From NCBI RefSeq assembly GCF_014197915.1, contig NZ_JACIGK010000007.1, positions 62,001 through 126,000 of the forward strand: a stretch of DNA of 64,000 nt. Direction: 5' to 3'. How positions within the stretch are numbered: the stretch's first letter is position 1; the number at the start of each line of letters is the position of its first letter. Of the stretch, positions 25,783-35,306 are shown piece by piece. Source of the stretch: Roseospira visakhapatnamensis (GTDB lineage: Bacteria; Pseudomonadota; Alphaproteobacteria; Rhodospirillales; Rhodospirillaceae). The notes beneath the pieces are model-generated. The model was not told where the DNA came from. It did no database searches and saw only the letters and a list, made by a program, of their open reading frames with translations. The position numbers and the translations under genes were made by a program.

Positions 25783-27435
25783 TCATCGCGTTCCCATGGG
25801 GCGGTTGGCGCCCTTGATGGCCCCGACGAAGCGGGCCAGGGTGTCGGAGATGGCGCCCCTGGGCAGCATGACCTCCACCAGTTGGAAGCACGATTCGTCG
25901 GCATGCGCGGCGTCCAGCGCGGCCCGCAACTGCGCCCGGGTGGTGGCGCGATGGCCGCGCCCGCCCAGGGCCTCGGCGAGCCGGGCGAACTGCCAGACCT
26001 CCAGGTCGTTGAACCCCGAGTCCGGCTGGAAGGTGCGCAGCATCTCCCAACTGGCGTTGTTGAAGACCACCACCAGCGGCGCCCAGCCATGCCGGGCGCA
26101 CACCCCCAGCTCCCAGCCGGTCATCTGGAAGGCCCCGTCGCCCACCAGCACCAGCGGCCGGCGGCCGCTGGCCGCGCAAATCCCCAGCCCGGCCGGCACC
26201 CCGAAGCCCATGGTGGCATAGTAGCCCGGCGCCACCAGCGGCGTATGGCGCATGTCCATGGCGGTGAACAGGCAGTCGCCCATGTCGGCGGCGATGGGCA
26301 TGGGGCCGGCGCGGTCGAACAGATCGTTGACGGCGGCGGCGATGTCGCGCGGGTGGACCGGGGCGTCGTCGGCCACCAGGTCGCGCGGCAAGGCCGGAGC
26401 GGGGATCGCCGCGCAGACGCTTGGCTCGACCGGCGCGCGATCCAGCAGGGCGTCGATCAGGTCGGCCAGCGGGATATCGGGATAGGCATGGAAACCGACG
26501 CGCACCGCCCGGTCGGCGGCCAGCATCGCCGCGCGCAGGTCGATGCGCTCGCCGGAGACGCCGAAGTTGGTGTCCGACAGCAGCACCCCCAGCATCAGCA
26601 GCGCGTCGGACTCCTCGACGACGCGACTGATCTCCGGACACCCGGCCAGGCCCATGTAGGTGCCGATGGAGGGCACCGGTTCCTGGGACAGCAGGCCCCG
26701 CCCCATGAAGGTGGTGGCCACCGGGATGCCCAGGCGCCGGGCCAGGTCGCCGACCCGCGCTTCCAGATCGAAGCGGCGCACCTCCACCCCCACCAGCAGC
26801 ACCGGCCGTTCGGCCCGGTCCAGGCGCGCCATGACCTCGTCGGCGCAGGCGGCCACCGCCTCGGCCTCCACCGGCGAGGGCGGCAGCGCCGCCACAGGGT
26901 CACAGGGAACGTCCACCTGGTCGCGCGGGATCTCGATGTAGACCGGGCGGCTCTGCTCGCGGCAGCTGCGCAGCACGCGCGCGATCTCGACCGGCGCCCG
27001 CTGGGGATCGTCGAGCCGGGTCTGATCGCAGGTGATCTCGCGAAACACCTGAAGCTGGCTGTCCAGGGTCTTGGCCTGATGATGCAGCAGCAGGCCGTCA
27101 TGCCCGCCCCGGTGTCCCTCGCTCACGCCCGGCCCGCCGGAGATGACCACGACCTGGGACTTTTCCGAGAACGCCCCGGCGATGGGGTTGACCATGTTCA
27201 GCGCGCCCGCGCCGTAGGTCACGCAGGCCACGCCCAGCCCCCCGTGCCAGCGCGCCGCCGCATCGGCCGCGAAGCCCACGCCGGGCTCGTGCGACAGGGT
27301 GTACAGCGGCAGCCGGCCGCACCGTTCAAGATGACGGAAGAACGGCAGGGCGAAGTCGCCGGGAATGCCGAAGACCTCGCGCGCGCCGTGGTCGGCCAGG
27401 GCATGGATCAGAACGCGGGCAAGCGGTTGAGTCAT
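25783..27435 (-). CDS. ipdC: Phenylpyruvate/indolepyruvate decarboxylase (thiamine diphosphate enzyme)
   Basis: ThDP-dependent decarboxylase closely resembling Azospirillum IpdC/PPDC, which converts indole-3-pyruvate (or phenylpyruvate) to the aldehyde on the route to indole-3-acetic acid or phenylacetate. 550 residues from ATG 27435, against about 545 in Azospirillum. Matching blocks include FGIPGDFALPFFRHLE, LSHEPGVGFAADAAARW with the cofactor-activating Glu50, FMGRGLLSQEP, IAADMGDCLFTAMDM and the ThDP/Mg site VGDGAFQMTGWELG...NNASWEMLRTFQP. It lies 58 bases behind a solute-binding protein gene in the same direction. Assignment to this clade is by recognised sequence; the preferred substrate cannot be read from sequence alone. 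Confidence 0.87.
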   Translation of the reverse strand: MTQPLARVLIHALADHGAREVFGIPGDFALPFFRHLERCGRLPLYTLSHEPGVGFAADAAARWHGGLGVACVTYGAGALNMVNPIAGAFSEKSQVVVISGGPGVSEGHRGGHDGLLLHHQAKTLDSQLQVFREITCDQTRLDDPQRAPVEIARVLRSCREQSRPVYIEIPRDQVDVPCDPVAALPPSPVEAEAVAACADEVMARLDRAERPVLLVGVEVRRFDLEARVGDLARRLGIPVATTFMGRGLLSQEPVPSIGTYMGLAGCPEISRVVEESDALLMLGVLLSDTNFGVSGERIDLRAAMLAADRAVRVGFHAYPDIPLADLIDALLDRAPVEPSVCAAIPAPALPRDLVADDAPVHPRDIAAAVNDLFDRAGPMPIAADMGDCLFTAMDMRHTPLVAPGYYATMGFGVPAGLGICAASGRRPLVLVGDGAFQMTGWELGVCARHGWAPLVVVFNNASWEMLRTFQPDSGFNDLEVWQFARLAEALGGRGHRATTRAQLRAALDAAHADESCFQLVEVMLPRGAISDTLARFVGAIKGANRPMGTR

Positions 27436-27493
27436 GGCTGGGTCCGCCGTGTTGCTGTCGACAGGAGCGCGGGACGAGGCCGGACACGCCCGG

Positions 27494-28666
27494 TCATGGA
27501 AACTCGAACCGGGACCGGCTGGCATCGAAGGCGTCGGCGGCCGGTCCCGTCAGGCGCGGCGGGATCCACAGCCGCGACAGCCCGTCACCGGCCGCCAGCA
27601 CCGACTCGGCCCAGGCCCCCATGGGCGCGGGCAGGGCCGGCCAGGCCCGGGGATCGGCCGGCAACCAGCCGGTCGCGGCCCCCCAGGCGGCGGCCGTCTC
27701 CGGCACCGCCAGGGCGGCCAGCAGGCGCGCCGCGCGTTCGGGAAACACGGCGCCCCGGGGGATGGCCAGCCCGTCCAGCCAGCCCGGCGCGCCTTCGGCG
27801 GGGACGACGGCGGCCACCGGCGCGGCGGTCGACGCCACGGCCAGGGCGCGGGCCAGGCCGTCCCAGGCGCAGCCGGCCAGGGCCGGCGCCGCCGCCCCCC
27901 GGAAGCGGTGATCGAAGGTGACGGTATCGGTCCAGACGTCGGCCAGGGCCGCCCGGTAAGGCTTCAGGGCGGCATCCACGTCCCGGAACAGGGCACGCGC
28001 GGCGGCCTTGTCGGTCTCCGCCTCGGACAGCCGCGTCCCGTCGGGATCGACGATCCGCACGCCGATCCACACGGCGGCGTGCGGCTCCAGGGCCACACGC
28101 CCGGCCAGCGCGTCCGACAGCAGCCAGTCCCACCCCGGCGGACCGTCCGGACGCGCGGCCAGGGACTCGGCGCCCTCGCCCACCGCCAGCATCACGGTCG
28201 CGCCCAGGGCCAGCGGCGCCCAGACGGCGGTGCCGTCCGCGTCCAGCGCGCCATGGGCGGCCAGCACCGGGCGCAGGGCATCCGCCACCGGTGCCAGGGC
28301 GTCGGCCGGCAGCGGCGCCAGCAGGTCGGCGGCGCGCCAGCGGGCCACGTCCTCCAGACCCAGGCACATCAGGTCGAAGGGCATGTCCACACCGGGCGCG
28401 GGATGACCGTCGCGGGCCAGGCGGACACGCTCCCACACCTCGTCGGCATCGGCGGCCCAGGTCACATCCAGCGTCAGGCCGTGGTCGCGCGACAGCCGGT
28501 CGCGGACCGCCTCCGGCCACTGCCCGTCAAACGCCAGCAGGCGCAGGCGCCGGGGATGGTCCGCCCACGCCGGTCGCGCCATTCCATGGGCCGCCAGCCC
28601 CGCGCCGACCAGGCCCATCCGCAGAACGCGGCGGCGGCCGATCGTCGGGGGCAGGCGGCCGGCCAT
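27494..28666 (-). CDS. Extracellular solute-binding protein (ABC-transporter type)
   Basis: 390-residue exported protein with a twin-arginine-like signal ([18 protein letters not shown], cleavage near AWA) and overall features of the type 2 periplasmic binding fold of spermidine/putrescine- or iron-type binding proteins ([24 protein letters not shown]). No permease or ATPase gene adjoins it, so transport partner and ligand are unknown. ATG 28666 with AGGGGG ahead shares one base with the stop of the preceding membrane-protein gene. Lying between that gene and ipdC, it may be co-expressed with ipdC. Confidence 0.7.
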   Translation of the reverse strand: MAGRLPPTIGRRRVLRMGLVGAGLAAHGMARPAWADHPRRLRLLAFDGQWPEAVRDRLSRDHGLTLDVTWAADADEVWERVRLARDGHPAPGVDMPFDLMCLGLEDVARWRAADLLAPLPADALAPVADALRPVLAAHGALDADGTAVWAPLALGATVMLAVGEGAESLAARPDGPPGWDWLLSDALAGRVALEPHAAVWIGVRIVDPDGTRLSEAETDKAAARALFRDVDAALKPYRAALADVWTDTVTFDHRFRGAAAPALAGCAWDGLARALAVASTAAPVAAVVPAEGAPGWLDGLAIPRGAVFPERAARLLAALAVPETAAAWGAATGWLPADPRAWPALPAPMGAWAESVLAAGDGLSRLWIPPRLTGPAADAFDASRSRFEFP

Positions 28667-29043
28667 CACACCCCCTGCCAGGACAGGGCGCGCAACAGGC
28701 CGCGCGTGGCCCTGAACACCAACAGCACCACCGCCAGGGTCATGGGAATGACCCCCAGCAAAAAGAAGGGCAGCAGCGGCACGCCGATCAGGAACAGAAG
28801 CGCGCAGATCCAGGACGTGGCGATCGCCTGATCGAGATGGCCGCGCCAGGGTGCGGCCGACGCGCCGCGCGCCATGTAGGCCAGCGCGACGCCGACCAGC
28901 AGCGGCACGAGGGGAATCGGAATGGCCGCCAGGTACAGGCTATGAACGGCGATCACCATCGACCGGGCGGTGCGGTCGTGGTCGGTGGGCGGCGGATCCT
29001 GGAGCGGGCCGCCGGACGGGGGCAGGACGGAAGGCGCGGACAT
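28666..29043 (-). CDS. Small membrane protein (DUF4870-like)
   Basis: 125 residues: a Pro-rich cytoplasmic N-terminus, then three hydrophobic segments (SLYLAAIPIPLVPLLVGVAL; SWICALLFLIGVPLLPFFLL; IPMTLAVVLLVFRATRG) arranged like DUF4870/Tic20-type proteins. Function unknown. ATG 29043 is preferred (GGGA ahead); 29055 is the alternative. First gene of a three-gene minus-strand unit with the binding protein and ipdC; divergent from the DUF427 gene. Confidence 0.6.
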   Translation of the reverse strand: MSAPSVLPPSGGPLQDPPPTDHDRTARSMVIAVHSLYLAAIPIPLVPLLVGVALAYMARGASAAPWRGHLDQAIATSWICALLFLIGVPLLPFFLLGVIPMTLAVVLLVFRATRGLLRALSWQGV

Positions 29044-29218
29044 CGGGGTTCCCATGCTGTCAGGCTCGAACGGCCCCCACCGTAGCGGATCCCGCCATCC
29101 GCGTCCGCCGGGAATCGCCAAGGTCCGCTCGGGCGAAGCCCCTCCGTGATCCAGTCCGCGCGCCCCGGAGTACCAGGGGGGTATCAGGGACACTGCCCCT
29201 CGCCATGGAGCCCTTGCC

Positions 29219-29719
29219 ATGATCTCGTCACACCGTCGCGTCGTGCCCGGTCCGGGTCAGGAGTCGGTCTGGGACTATCCGCGACCGCCGCGCCTGGAAC
29301 CGGTCGCCGATCGGCTGCGCGTCCTCTTCGCCGGCGAGACCGTGGCCGAGACCACGCGCGGCTGGCGCCTGCTGGAGACCAGCCATCCCCCGGTCTATTA
29401 CATCCCGCGCGCCGACGTCCGCGTCGACCGGCTGGAGCCCTCGGACCGGCGCACGGTCTGCGAGTTCAAGGGAACGGCCACATACTGGACCCTGATGGCG
29501 GGGAACCGCCGGTCGCGGGACGCCGCCTGGAGCTACCCCGACCCGCCCCCCGCGCTCGCCGATCTGCGCGACGCCCTGGCCTTCTACGCCAACCGGGTGG
29601 ATGCCTGCTTCGTGGGCGACGATCCGGTCCACCCCCAGGCCGGGGACTTCTACGGGGGCTGGATCACCGCGCGGGTGGTGGGACCGTTCAAGGGCGCGCC
29701 CGGCACCTGGGGCTGGTAG
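29219..29719 (+). CDS. DUF427 domain-containing protein
   Basis: 166 residues, single DUF427 domain. Visible family blocks: VWDYPRPPRLEPV, VLFAGETVAETTRGWRLLET, HPPVYYIPRADV, CEFKGTATYWTL, AAWSYPDPP and ALAFYANRVDACFVGDD. Function not established; the fold is a small beta-barrel often considered nucleotidyl- or carbohydrate-related without firm evidence. The ATG lies within a 175-base region divergent from the small membrane-protein gene. Confidence 0.88.
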   Translation: MISSHRRVVPGPGQESVWDYPRPPRLEPVADRLRVLFAGETVAETTRGWRLLETSHPPVYYIPRADVRVDRLEPSDRRTVCEFKGTATYWTLMAGNRRSRDAAWSYPDPPPALADLRDALAFYANRVDACFVGDDPVHPQAGDFYGGWITARVVGPFKGAPGTWGW

Positions 29720-29742
29720 CGAGCGCCCCGCCCGGACCATCC

Positions 29743-32700
29743 TCACGCCCCCATGTCCCGCGGCGCGAACCGCCCCGGGATCGCCGCCTCCGCCAGGTCC
29801 ACCAGATGGCGGTGGTGGGTGAACACCAGCACCTGGGTCCGCGCCGCCAGGTCGGCCAGCACCCGCAGGCCGGCGGCGGCGCGAGCATCGTCGAAATGCA
29901 CGAACAGGTCATCGGCGATGAACGGCAGGCGCGTCCCCCGCGCCAGCAGCGCCTCCAGCCCCGCCAGCCGCAGCGCCAGGAAAAGCTGGTCGCGCGCCCC
30001 GTCGCTCAGGCCCTCCATGGGCACCGTGGCGCCGCCGTCGGCGGGGCGCGCCCGCAGGCTGGGGGCGTCCGGATCCTCGCGGTCCACCAGCAGGCCGCCA
30101 TACCGCCCCAGGGTGAGCGCGCCGAACAGGGCCCCCGCGCGGCTCAGCAACGGCGCCTCGTTCTCCGCCTGATAGCGGGCGATGGCGTGCCGCAGCAGCG
30201 TGGCCGTGGCCCGGACGCGGATGGCGCGCTCGGCGGCCCGCAAAGCCTCGGCGCGAGCCTGCTCGGCGTCCTCGGCGGCCTCGGCGGCGGCGGCGCCGGC
30301 CTGATCGAACCCCTCGACGGTGGCCCGATGGCGGGCCAGTTCCTCGCTCAGCGCCTGCACGGCGTCGAAGGCCCGCCGTTCGTCCTCGGCCACGGTGTCC
30401 AGGCGGGCGCCGATGGCATCCACGTCCCCCTCGGCGATCCCGTCCGCCGCCAGGCCGGCGACCTCGGTCCGCACATCCGCCTCGGTCCGGCCGTCCCCGG
30501 CCTCGGCCAGGCGCGCGCGCGCCGCCGACACCGTCGCGTCCAGCGCGGCGCGCCGTTCGATCCGGTCCAGGATGGGCGCGGCGGCCTCCACGGTCTCCAC
30601 CCCCAGGCGCGCCAGACTCGCCGCCAGGGCCGCGTGGGCATGGCGCTCGCCGTCGCGCGCCGTCGCCAGGGCCTCCTCACAGGCGTCGACCCGACCGGCC
30701 GCGTCCTCGCGCCGGGCGCGCTGCGTGCGCGCCGTCTCCAGCCGCTCGCCCAGGGCCTGGGCGGCGCGCAACGGTGGCTGATCGGCCAGATCGGGCGCCA
30801 CCGCCGCCAGCAGCCGCGCGAGGTCGTCCCGGAACACCATCTGGTCCCGGTGCATGGTGGCGATGCGATGGGCCAGGCCATCGGCCCCGGCGATGGCGTC
30901 GTGCGCCCGGCCGATGGTGTCCCAGGCGTCCAGCACCGGGTCGACGGCGGCCGGATCGGTCTCCGCCGGCAGCACCCAGGCGGCCAGCGCGGCGGCCCAG
31001 TCGGCGCGCCAGGTGTCCAGCGCCCGGCCGGCGGCGGTCGCGGCGGTCGTGGCCTCGGCCTCCGCCTCGGTCAGGCGCCGCACCGCGTCCTCTGCCCGGG
31101 TCCGGGCGTGGACCCGCTGATCCAGGGTGCTTCGCAGCCGCTGGGCGCGCCGCACCCGCTCGGTCAGGCTCTCGTCCTCGGCGCCCGCCTCCCCCAGGTC
31201 GGCCAGGGCCCGGCCCAGCGCCACTCGATGCCGTGTCTCCACCGCCTGGAGGTCCGCCCGGTCCGCCTCCGCCCGCGCCAGATCCACCGCCAGGGCCTCG
31301 ACGGCCTCCAGCGCCCGCAGCCACGCGGCCATGACGGCCGGCGGCCCCGGGTCCACGCCGCTGCCCGCCCAGGCGGCCCGCCAGCTCTCCAACAGGGCGG
31401 CGCGGCGCTCCCCGGCCTCGGCGATCGCCGTCGCCACACCCGCGCGCGCGGCGTCCAGGGCACGCAGGTCGGCCTCGCGCGCGGCCAGTTGCCCCGAGGT
31501 GGCGGCGGCGGCGAAGCGGTCATCGGCGACCCGGTCGGCCTCGGCCAGGGCGGCGGCATGGGCGTCAAGGGCGGCCTCCTCGGGAACCACGCCCTCGGCC
31601 AGCCGGCCCCGCAGCCGCGCCCATCCCGCGTCGCGGCGGTCCCGGGCCTCGGTCAGGCGCGTTTCCGGCACCGCTCCCCCGTGCTCCACCAGGTCGCGGC
31701 GCTGACGGTCCTTGTCGGCGCGATCCCGGTCGAGATCGTCCCGCCGCTGGCGCAGGTCCTGCAGGGCCGCGTCCCGCGCCGCCAGCGTTTCCGCCATGGC
31801 GCCCGCCGCCGCCGTCATGGGCAGGGCGGCGCGGGCGGTGCCCTCGGGCGCCGGCGGCGCCAGCGCCGCCCGCGCCCGCTCGATCTCGTCGCGGATGCCG
31901 TCGACCCGGTCGCGGGCGCCGCGCAGGCGCTCCCCCAGGCCGGGATCGGCGGTGGCGGCATCCAGCACCTGGACGAGCGCCGCCGGATCGGGCCCCGGCC
32001 CCATGGCCTCGACCTCCGCCCGGGCCCGGGCCAGGGCGTGCCGCGCCTTGTCCCGGGCCTGCGCCGCCGCCGCCGCCGCCGGGGCCACGCTGGCATGACG
32101 CGCCGCCAGGGTCCGCAGCGTCGCCATGCGCGCCCGGGTGGGACGATGATCGGCCACCGTCGCCGCCGTGAGGCCGGGCAGGCCCACCTCGCGTCCCAGG
32201 GCACGGATGGTGTCCTCATGCGCGCGCCGTTCGGCCTCGCGCTTGGGGCCGTCCTCCTCGGCGGTGACGAAGCGGCCGCGGCGGGTGTCCAGCAGGAGGG
32301 CGATCTCGTCGGCGCGGGCCAGCAGCGCCTCGTCCACCGTGATGGCGTCCCGCGCCGCGCGCGCCCGGGCCGCCGCTTCCGCCGCGTCCCGGGCCTTGTC
32401 CCGGGCCGCCTCCGCCGCGCGGGCGGCGGCCGTCAGGCGGTCGCGGGTGTCGGCGGGCAGGTCCGGTGCGTCGGCCAGTTCGCGCCGCTCGTCCAGGGCC
32501 GCGTCGATGCCGGACAGCAGCGGACTCACCCGCCGCGCCCGCTCCAGCCGCGCGCGCCGGGCGTGCAGGGCGCCATGCCGGGCCGATTCGGCCTCGCGCG
32601 CCGCCTGGGCCTCGGCCGCCGCGCGCCGGGCGGCGGCGTAGTCCCGGTCGGACACCGTGGCCTCGCGCTGGCGCCGCAGGGCCTCGGTCCGGCGCCTCCA

Positions 32701-33252
32701 GGCCACCGCCACCACCTGGGTCTGGCCCCGGGGCTTGAACAGCCGGTCGGCCTCGGCCTCCAGCGCGTCCAGCCGCGCGCCCAGTCCCTCCAGCCCGGCC
32801 CCCGCCTGGAACAGCACCCGCCCCAGGTCGCTGTCGGCCCGCAGCATGGCCTGGCCGCCGGCGCGCAGGCGATCGTGGGACAGGCTGAACTGCTGCTCGA
32901 ACGCCGCCCGTTCCACGCCTCCCAGCAGGGCGGCGAGCGGCGCCTCGTCGAGAACCGCGCCGTCCGCCCCGAGCAGGGTGTCGGCGCGCCCCTTGCGCCG
33001 CCAGGCGTCCAGCGACACGCCGTCGGCCTCCAGGCGGGCGCCGACCCGCAGGTCGGCCTGGGCGTGGCGATAGTCGAACCGGGTCTTGTGGCCGAAGCCG
33101 AACAGGAGGTCGGCGATGGCCGCCTGGGTGGTGGACTTGCCGGCCTCGTTGGCCCCCAGGATCAGGTGCAGGTCGGGCGCCCGCGCCGACAGGTCCAGGG
33201 TCGCGTCGGTCAGGTGGCCGTACTTCTCCAGGTGCAGGCGGGCCAGACGCAT
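29743..33252 (-). CDS. YhaN/SbcC-like AAA ATPase (SMC-type coiled-coil)
   Basis: 1169-residue ABC/SMC-type ATPase related to YhaN and SbcC/Rad50, expected to act with the adjacent nuclease on DNA ends. N-terminal ATPase half: LHLEKYGHLTDATLDL and Walker A GANEAGKST (33-41), followed by the YhaN signature FEQQFSLSHDRLRAGG. Between about 190 and 1000 lie Ala/Arg/Glu-rich coiled coils. The C-terminal half carries the ABC signature LSDGARDQLFLALRLA and Walker B LPFIADDLFVHFDDAR. No CxxC zinc hook is obvious in the middle, unlike Rad50/SbcC. It starts three bases after the nuclease gene. Confidence 0.85.
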   Translation of the reverse strand: MRLARLHLEKYGHLTDATLDLSARAPDLHLILGANEAGKSTTQAAIADLLFGFGHKTRFDYRHAQADLRVGARLEADGVSLDAWRRKGRADTLLGADGAVLDEAPLAALLGGVERAAFEQQFSLSHDRLRAGGQAMLRADSDLGRVLFQAGAGLEGLGARLDALEAEADRLFKPRGQTQVVAVAWRRRTEALRRQREATVSDRDYAAARRAAAEAQAAREAESARHGALHARRARLERARRVSPLLSGIDAALDERRELADAPDLPADTRDRLTAAARAAEAARDKARDAAEAAARARAARDAITVDEALLARADEIALLLDTRRGRFVTAEEDGPKREAERRAHEDTIRALGREVGLPGLTAATVADHRPTRARMATLRTLAARHASVAPAAAAAAQARDKARHALARARAEVEAMGPGPDPAALVQVLDAATADPGLGERLRGARDRVDGIRDEIERARAALAPPAPEGTARAALPMTAAAGAMAETLAARDAALQDLRQRRDDLDRDRADKDRQRRDLVEHGGAVPETRLTEARDRRDAGWARLRGRLAEGVVPEEAALDAHAAALAEADRVADDRFAAAATSGQLAAREADLRALDAARAGVATAIAEAGERRAALLESWRAAWAGSGVDPGPPAVMAAWLRALEAVEALAVDLARAEADRADLQAVETRHRVALGRALADLGEAGAEDESLTERVRRAQRLRSTLDQRVHARTRAEDAVRRLTEAEAEATTAATAAGRALDTWRADWAAALAAWVLPAETDPAAVDPVLDAWDTIGRAHDAIAGADGLAHRIATMHRDQMVFRDDLARLLAAVAPDLADQPPLRAAQALGERLETARTQRARREDAAGRVDACEEALATARDGERHAHAALAASLARLGVETVEAAAPILDRIERRAALDATVSAARARLAEAGDGRTEADVRTEVAGLAADGIAEGDVDAIGARLDTVAEDERRAFDAVQALSEELARHRATVEGFDQAGAAAAEAAEDAEQARAEALRAAERAIRVRATATLLRHAIARYQAENEAPLLSRAGALFGALTLGRYGGLLVDREDPDAPSLRARPADGGATVPMEGLSDGARDQLFLALRLAGLEALLARGTRLPFIADDLFVHFDDARAAAGLRVLADLAARTQVLVFTHHRHLVDLAEAAIPGRFAPRDMGA

Positions 33253-33255
33253 GGA

Positions 33256-34548
33256 TCAGCCGTCTCCCCCCGGGCCGGACCCGAGGCCCTGCACGTCCGG
33301 CCGCACCGCGCGCACCAGGGCGGCGGTATCGCCGGCCCGCAGCGCCGCCAGCAGCGGCAGGTCCTCGGCGGCGTCGGGGTCCGCGTCCAGCCGGCCCAGG
33401 TCGCCGCGCAGCTTGTCATGGAGGGGACGCAACACGGCCTCCAGGGCCTCGATGAGCGCCGGATCGCGGTCGGCGTCGGCCAGCAGGGCGGCCAGCCGGT
33501 CGGCGGCCTCGGACGCCGCCGCCGGGACCGCGCCGGCGGGCGGCCGGGTCTCCAGCCGCACCGACTCCAGCCACAGGTCGGGCAGATCCACCAGCCGCGC
33601 CCGCAGGTCGGCCTCCAGCGCCTCCCGGTCCGCCGCCAGGGCGGCATGGGCCGGCGTCGTCCCCCGCAGACGCACGCGCACCGCCGCCGGGCGCCCGTCG
33701 GCCTCGGTCGTCACGGTCGCGCGCACCGCCTCGGCGCAGGCCGCGCCCAGGGCCTCCGGATCGGCGCGGTTCTCGGCGTCCACCTCGGTCACCAGCCAGC
33801 GCACCGTGTCGAGCACCACCGGTGTCACCTCCGTCACCCGGCCGTCGCGCACGGTCACCGAGACGCAGCCCTTGGGACCGGTCTCGCGCATATGCCGGCC
33901 CTGAAGCACACCCGGGAACACCACCCAGGGCTCGCGGCCGAGGATGGCGTGGTCATGCACGTGGCCCAGCGCCCAGTAGTCATACCCGTGACCGGCCAGT
34001 TGCGCGAGCGAACAGGGCGCGTAGGCGGCGTGGCGGGCATGGCCCTCCAGGGCGGTGTGCAGGACGCCGATGTTCAGCCAGCCCGGCAGCGCCGGCGGAT
34101 AGCCAGCCGCCAGATTCTCGGTCACGGCGGCGGTGGCGAAGCTCTGGCCGTGCAGGGCCACGCGGAGCGCCTCCAGACGGATGGTGTCCGGCCGGTCGGC
34201 CGGGAACCGATGAGCGGTGTCCGGCCAGGGCAGGGCGCGGGTGATGCGGTTGGCGGCATCATGGTTGCCGAACAGCACCACCGCCGGAATGCCGGCCTGT
34301 TTGAGGCGATGCAGTTCGCGCACCAGGAACAGGCCGGTCCCGAAGTCCGGCCAGTCGCCGTCATACAGGTCGCCGGCGATGACCACGAAGGCCGCGCCGG
34401 TATCGACGGCCGTGTCGACCAGGGCGCGGACCGCCGCGCGCGTGGCGGCGCGGAAGCGCTCGACCGGCGCGCCCTCGTAGGCCGAGAGCCCCCGGAGCGG
34501 GCTGTCCAGGTGAATGTCGGCGGCGTGCAGGAAATGGAAGTCCGCCAT
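33256..34548 (-). CDS. YhaO/SbcD-like DNA repair exonuclease (metallophosphoesterase)
   Basis: 430-residue calcineurin-like phosphoesterase. Metal-binding motifs are in order: ADIHLDSPL (about 10-18), GDLYDGDWPD, GNHDAANR, GVLHTALEGH and GHVHDHAIL. The C-terminal region (about 260-430) matches the capping domain of YhaO-type SbcD proteins. Immediately followed by the YhaN-like ATPase gene (three-base gap), so the two should form a nuclease-ATPase complex for processing DNA ends or hairpins, by analogy with SbcCD/Mre11-Rad50. Confidence 0.86.
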   Translation of the reverse strand: MADFHFLHAADIHLDSPLRGLSAYEGAPVERFRAATRAAVRALVDTAVDTGAAFVVIAGDLYDGDWPDFGTGLFLVRELHRLKQAGIPAVVLFGNHDAANRITRALPWPDTAHRFPADRPDTIRLEALRVALHGQSFATAAVTENLAAGYPPALPGWLNIGVLHTALEGHARHAAYAPCSLAQLAGHGYDYWALGHVHDHAILGREPWVVFPGVLQGRHMRETGPKGCVSVTVRDGRVTEVTPVVLDTVRWLVTEVDAENRADPEALGAACAEAVRATVTTEADGRPAAVRVRLRGTTPAHAALAADREALEADLRARLVDLPDLWLESVRLETRPPAGAVPAAASEAADRLAALLADADRDPALIEALEAVLRPLHDKLRGDLGRLDADPDAAEDLPLLAALRAGDTAALVRAVRPDVQGLGSGPGGDG

Positions 34549-34890
34549 GCCGGGGCCTCACGCCGAATCAGGGGGCCGGTTTGCCGCCCTTGGTGTCATT
34601 CAATCCGCCGGCCGGGGCCGGCGGCGGCCAGCGTCAGGCCGGCGAAGCGGTGACCCGCTCTCCTGAACCCAGCAACCATGATGGGTCTCCCCTATCAGCG
34701 ATGGATGTCGGCGGTCTGACCGCAACCGGTCACGGCCAAAATCGTCCCTGGCCCCCTGCCGAAATGCAAGCCCTTATGTTGTCCACGGGCGCCCGCCTGG
34801 GACCAAGGGATCGCCCAAGCCGCGCGCCGCCGGGACGGACGGCCTGCCCCCGCCCATCATCCCGCCGAGGGTCGCGCCCGGAAAAACCGC
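34549..34890. other. Intergenic region before tRNA-Asp
   Basis: About 340 bases divergent from the nuclease gene with no recognisable gene or repeat; presumably holds the promoter of the yhaO/yhaN-like pair, not identified. Confidence 0.3.
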
Positions 34891-34919
34891 TTGCGTCCCC
34901 CAGCCGGGCTTGATACATA
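34891..34919 (+). promoter_or_regulatory. Candidate promoter of tRNA-Asp
   Basis: TTGCGT (34891-34896), 17 bases, TACATA (34914-34919); transcription would begin near 34926, about 22 bases ahead of the tRNA 5' end. Confidence 0.5.
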
Positions 34920-34947
34920 GCCGGCCTCCGCTGACGCGGAAGCAGAT

Positions 34948-35024
34948 GCGGGTGTAGCTCAGTTGGTTAGAGCGCTGGCCTGTCACGCCAGAGGTCGCCG
35001 GTTCAAGTCCGGTCACTCGCGCCA
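34948..35024 (+). tRNA. tRNA-Asp (GTC)
   Basis: 77-base cloverleaf: acceptor stem GCGGGTG pairing with CACTCGC (one G-U), D arm GCTC...GAGC, anticodon stem CTGGC/GCCAG with loop CTGTCAC giving anticodon GTC, T arm GCCGG TTCAAGT CCGGT, discriminator G and an encoded CCA end. Confidence 0.97.
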
Positions 35025-35045
35025 CTCCTCAAAAAACCTGATCCG

Positions 35046-35088
35046 AAAAACCCAAGGTCGGCGGCCGGTGCCGGTGTTGGGTTTTTTT
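35046..35088 (+). terminator. Intrinsic terminator after tRNA-Asp
   Basis: Outer stem AAAAACCCA (35046-35054) with TGGGTTTTT (35078-35086), enclosing a smaller GC-rich hairpin, ending in seven T (35082-35088). It lies 22 bases past the tRNA. Confidence 0.82.
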
Positions 35089-35306
35089 GCGTTTGCCGAC
35101 GGCCCTGGTCTTGAGGATCGCGGGGCGCCGGGATCGTCGTGTCCGGCGCAAAGACGCCTCACCCCCCCCGGGCCGACAGGACCGGCCGATCCAGACAAAG
35201 GCGCGCCGGTCGCCACCCCCATCTGGATCCGTGCCCGGTCATCGCGCGCTCGCGACCATCCCCGCACGCCGGCGCCGATCACGCCACGACCGCGCGACTC
35301 ACGCCA

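Noticed and set aside
29146-34653. A 1835-codon open frame on the plus strand
   Set aside because: It is the antisense shadow of the YhaN/YhaO-like genes; its product is Gly/Arg/Gln-rich with no family resemblance, while the minus-strand frames carry clear motifs. Long shadow frames are expected at this GC content.
34948-35024. Integration attachment site at tRNA-Asp
   Set aside because: No integrase gene and no duplicated tRNA 3' end noticed downstream; kept only as a hint in the transporter-island finding.
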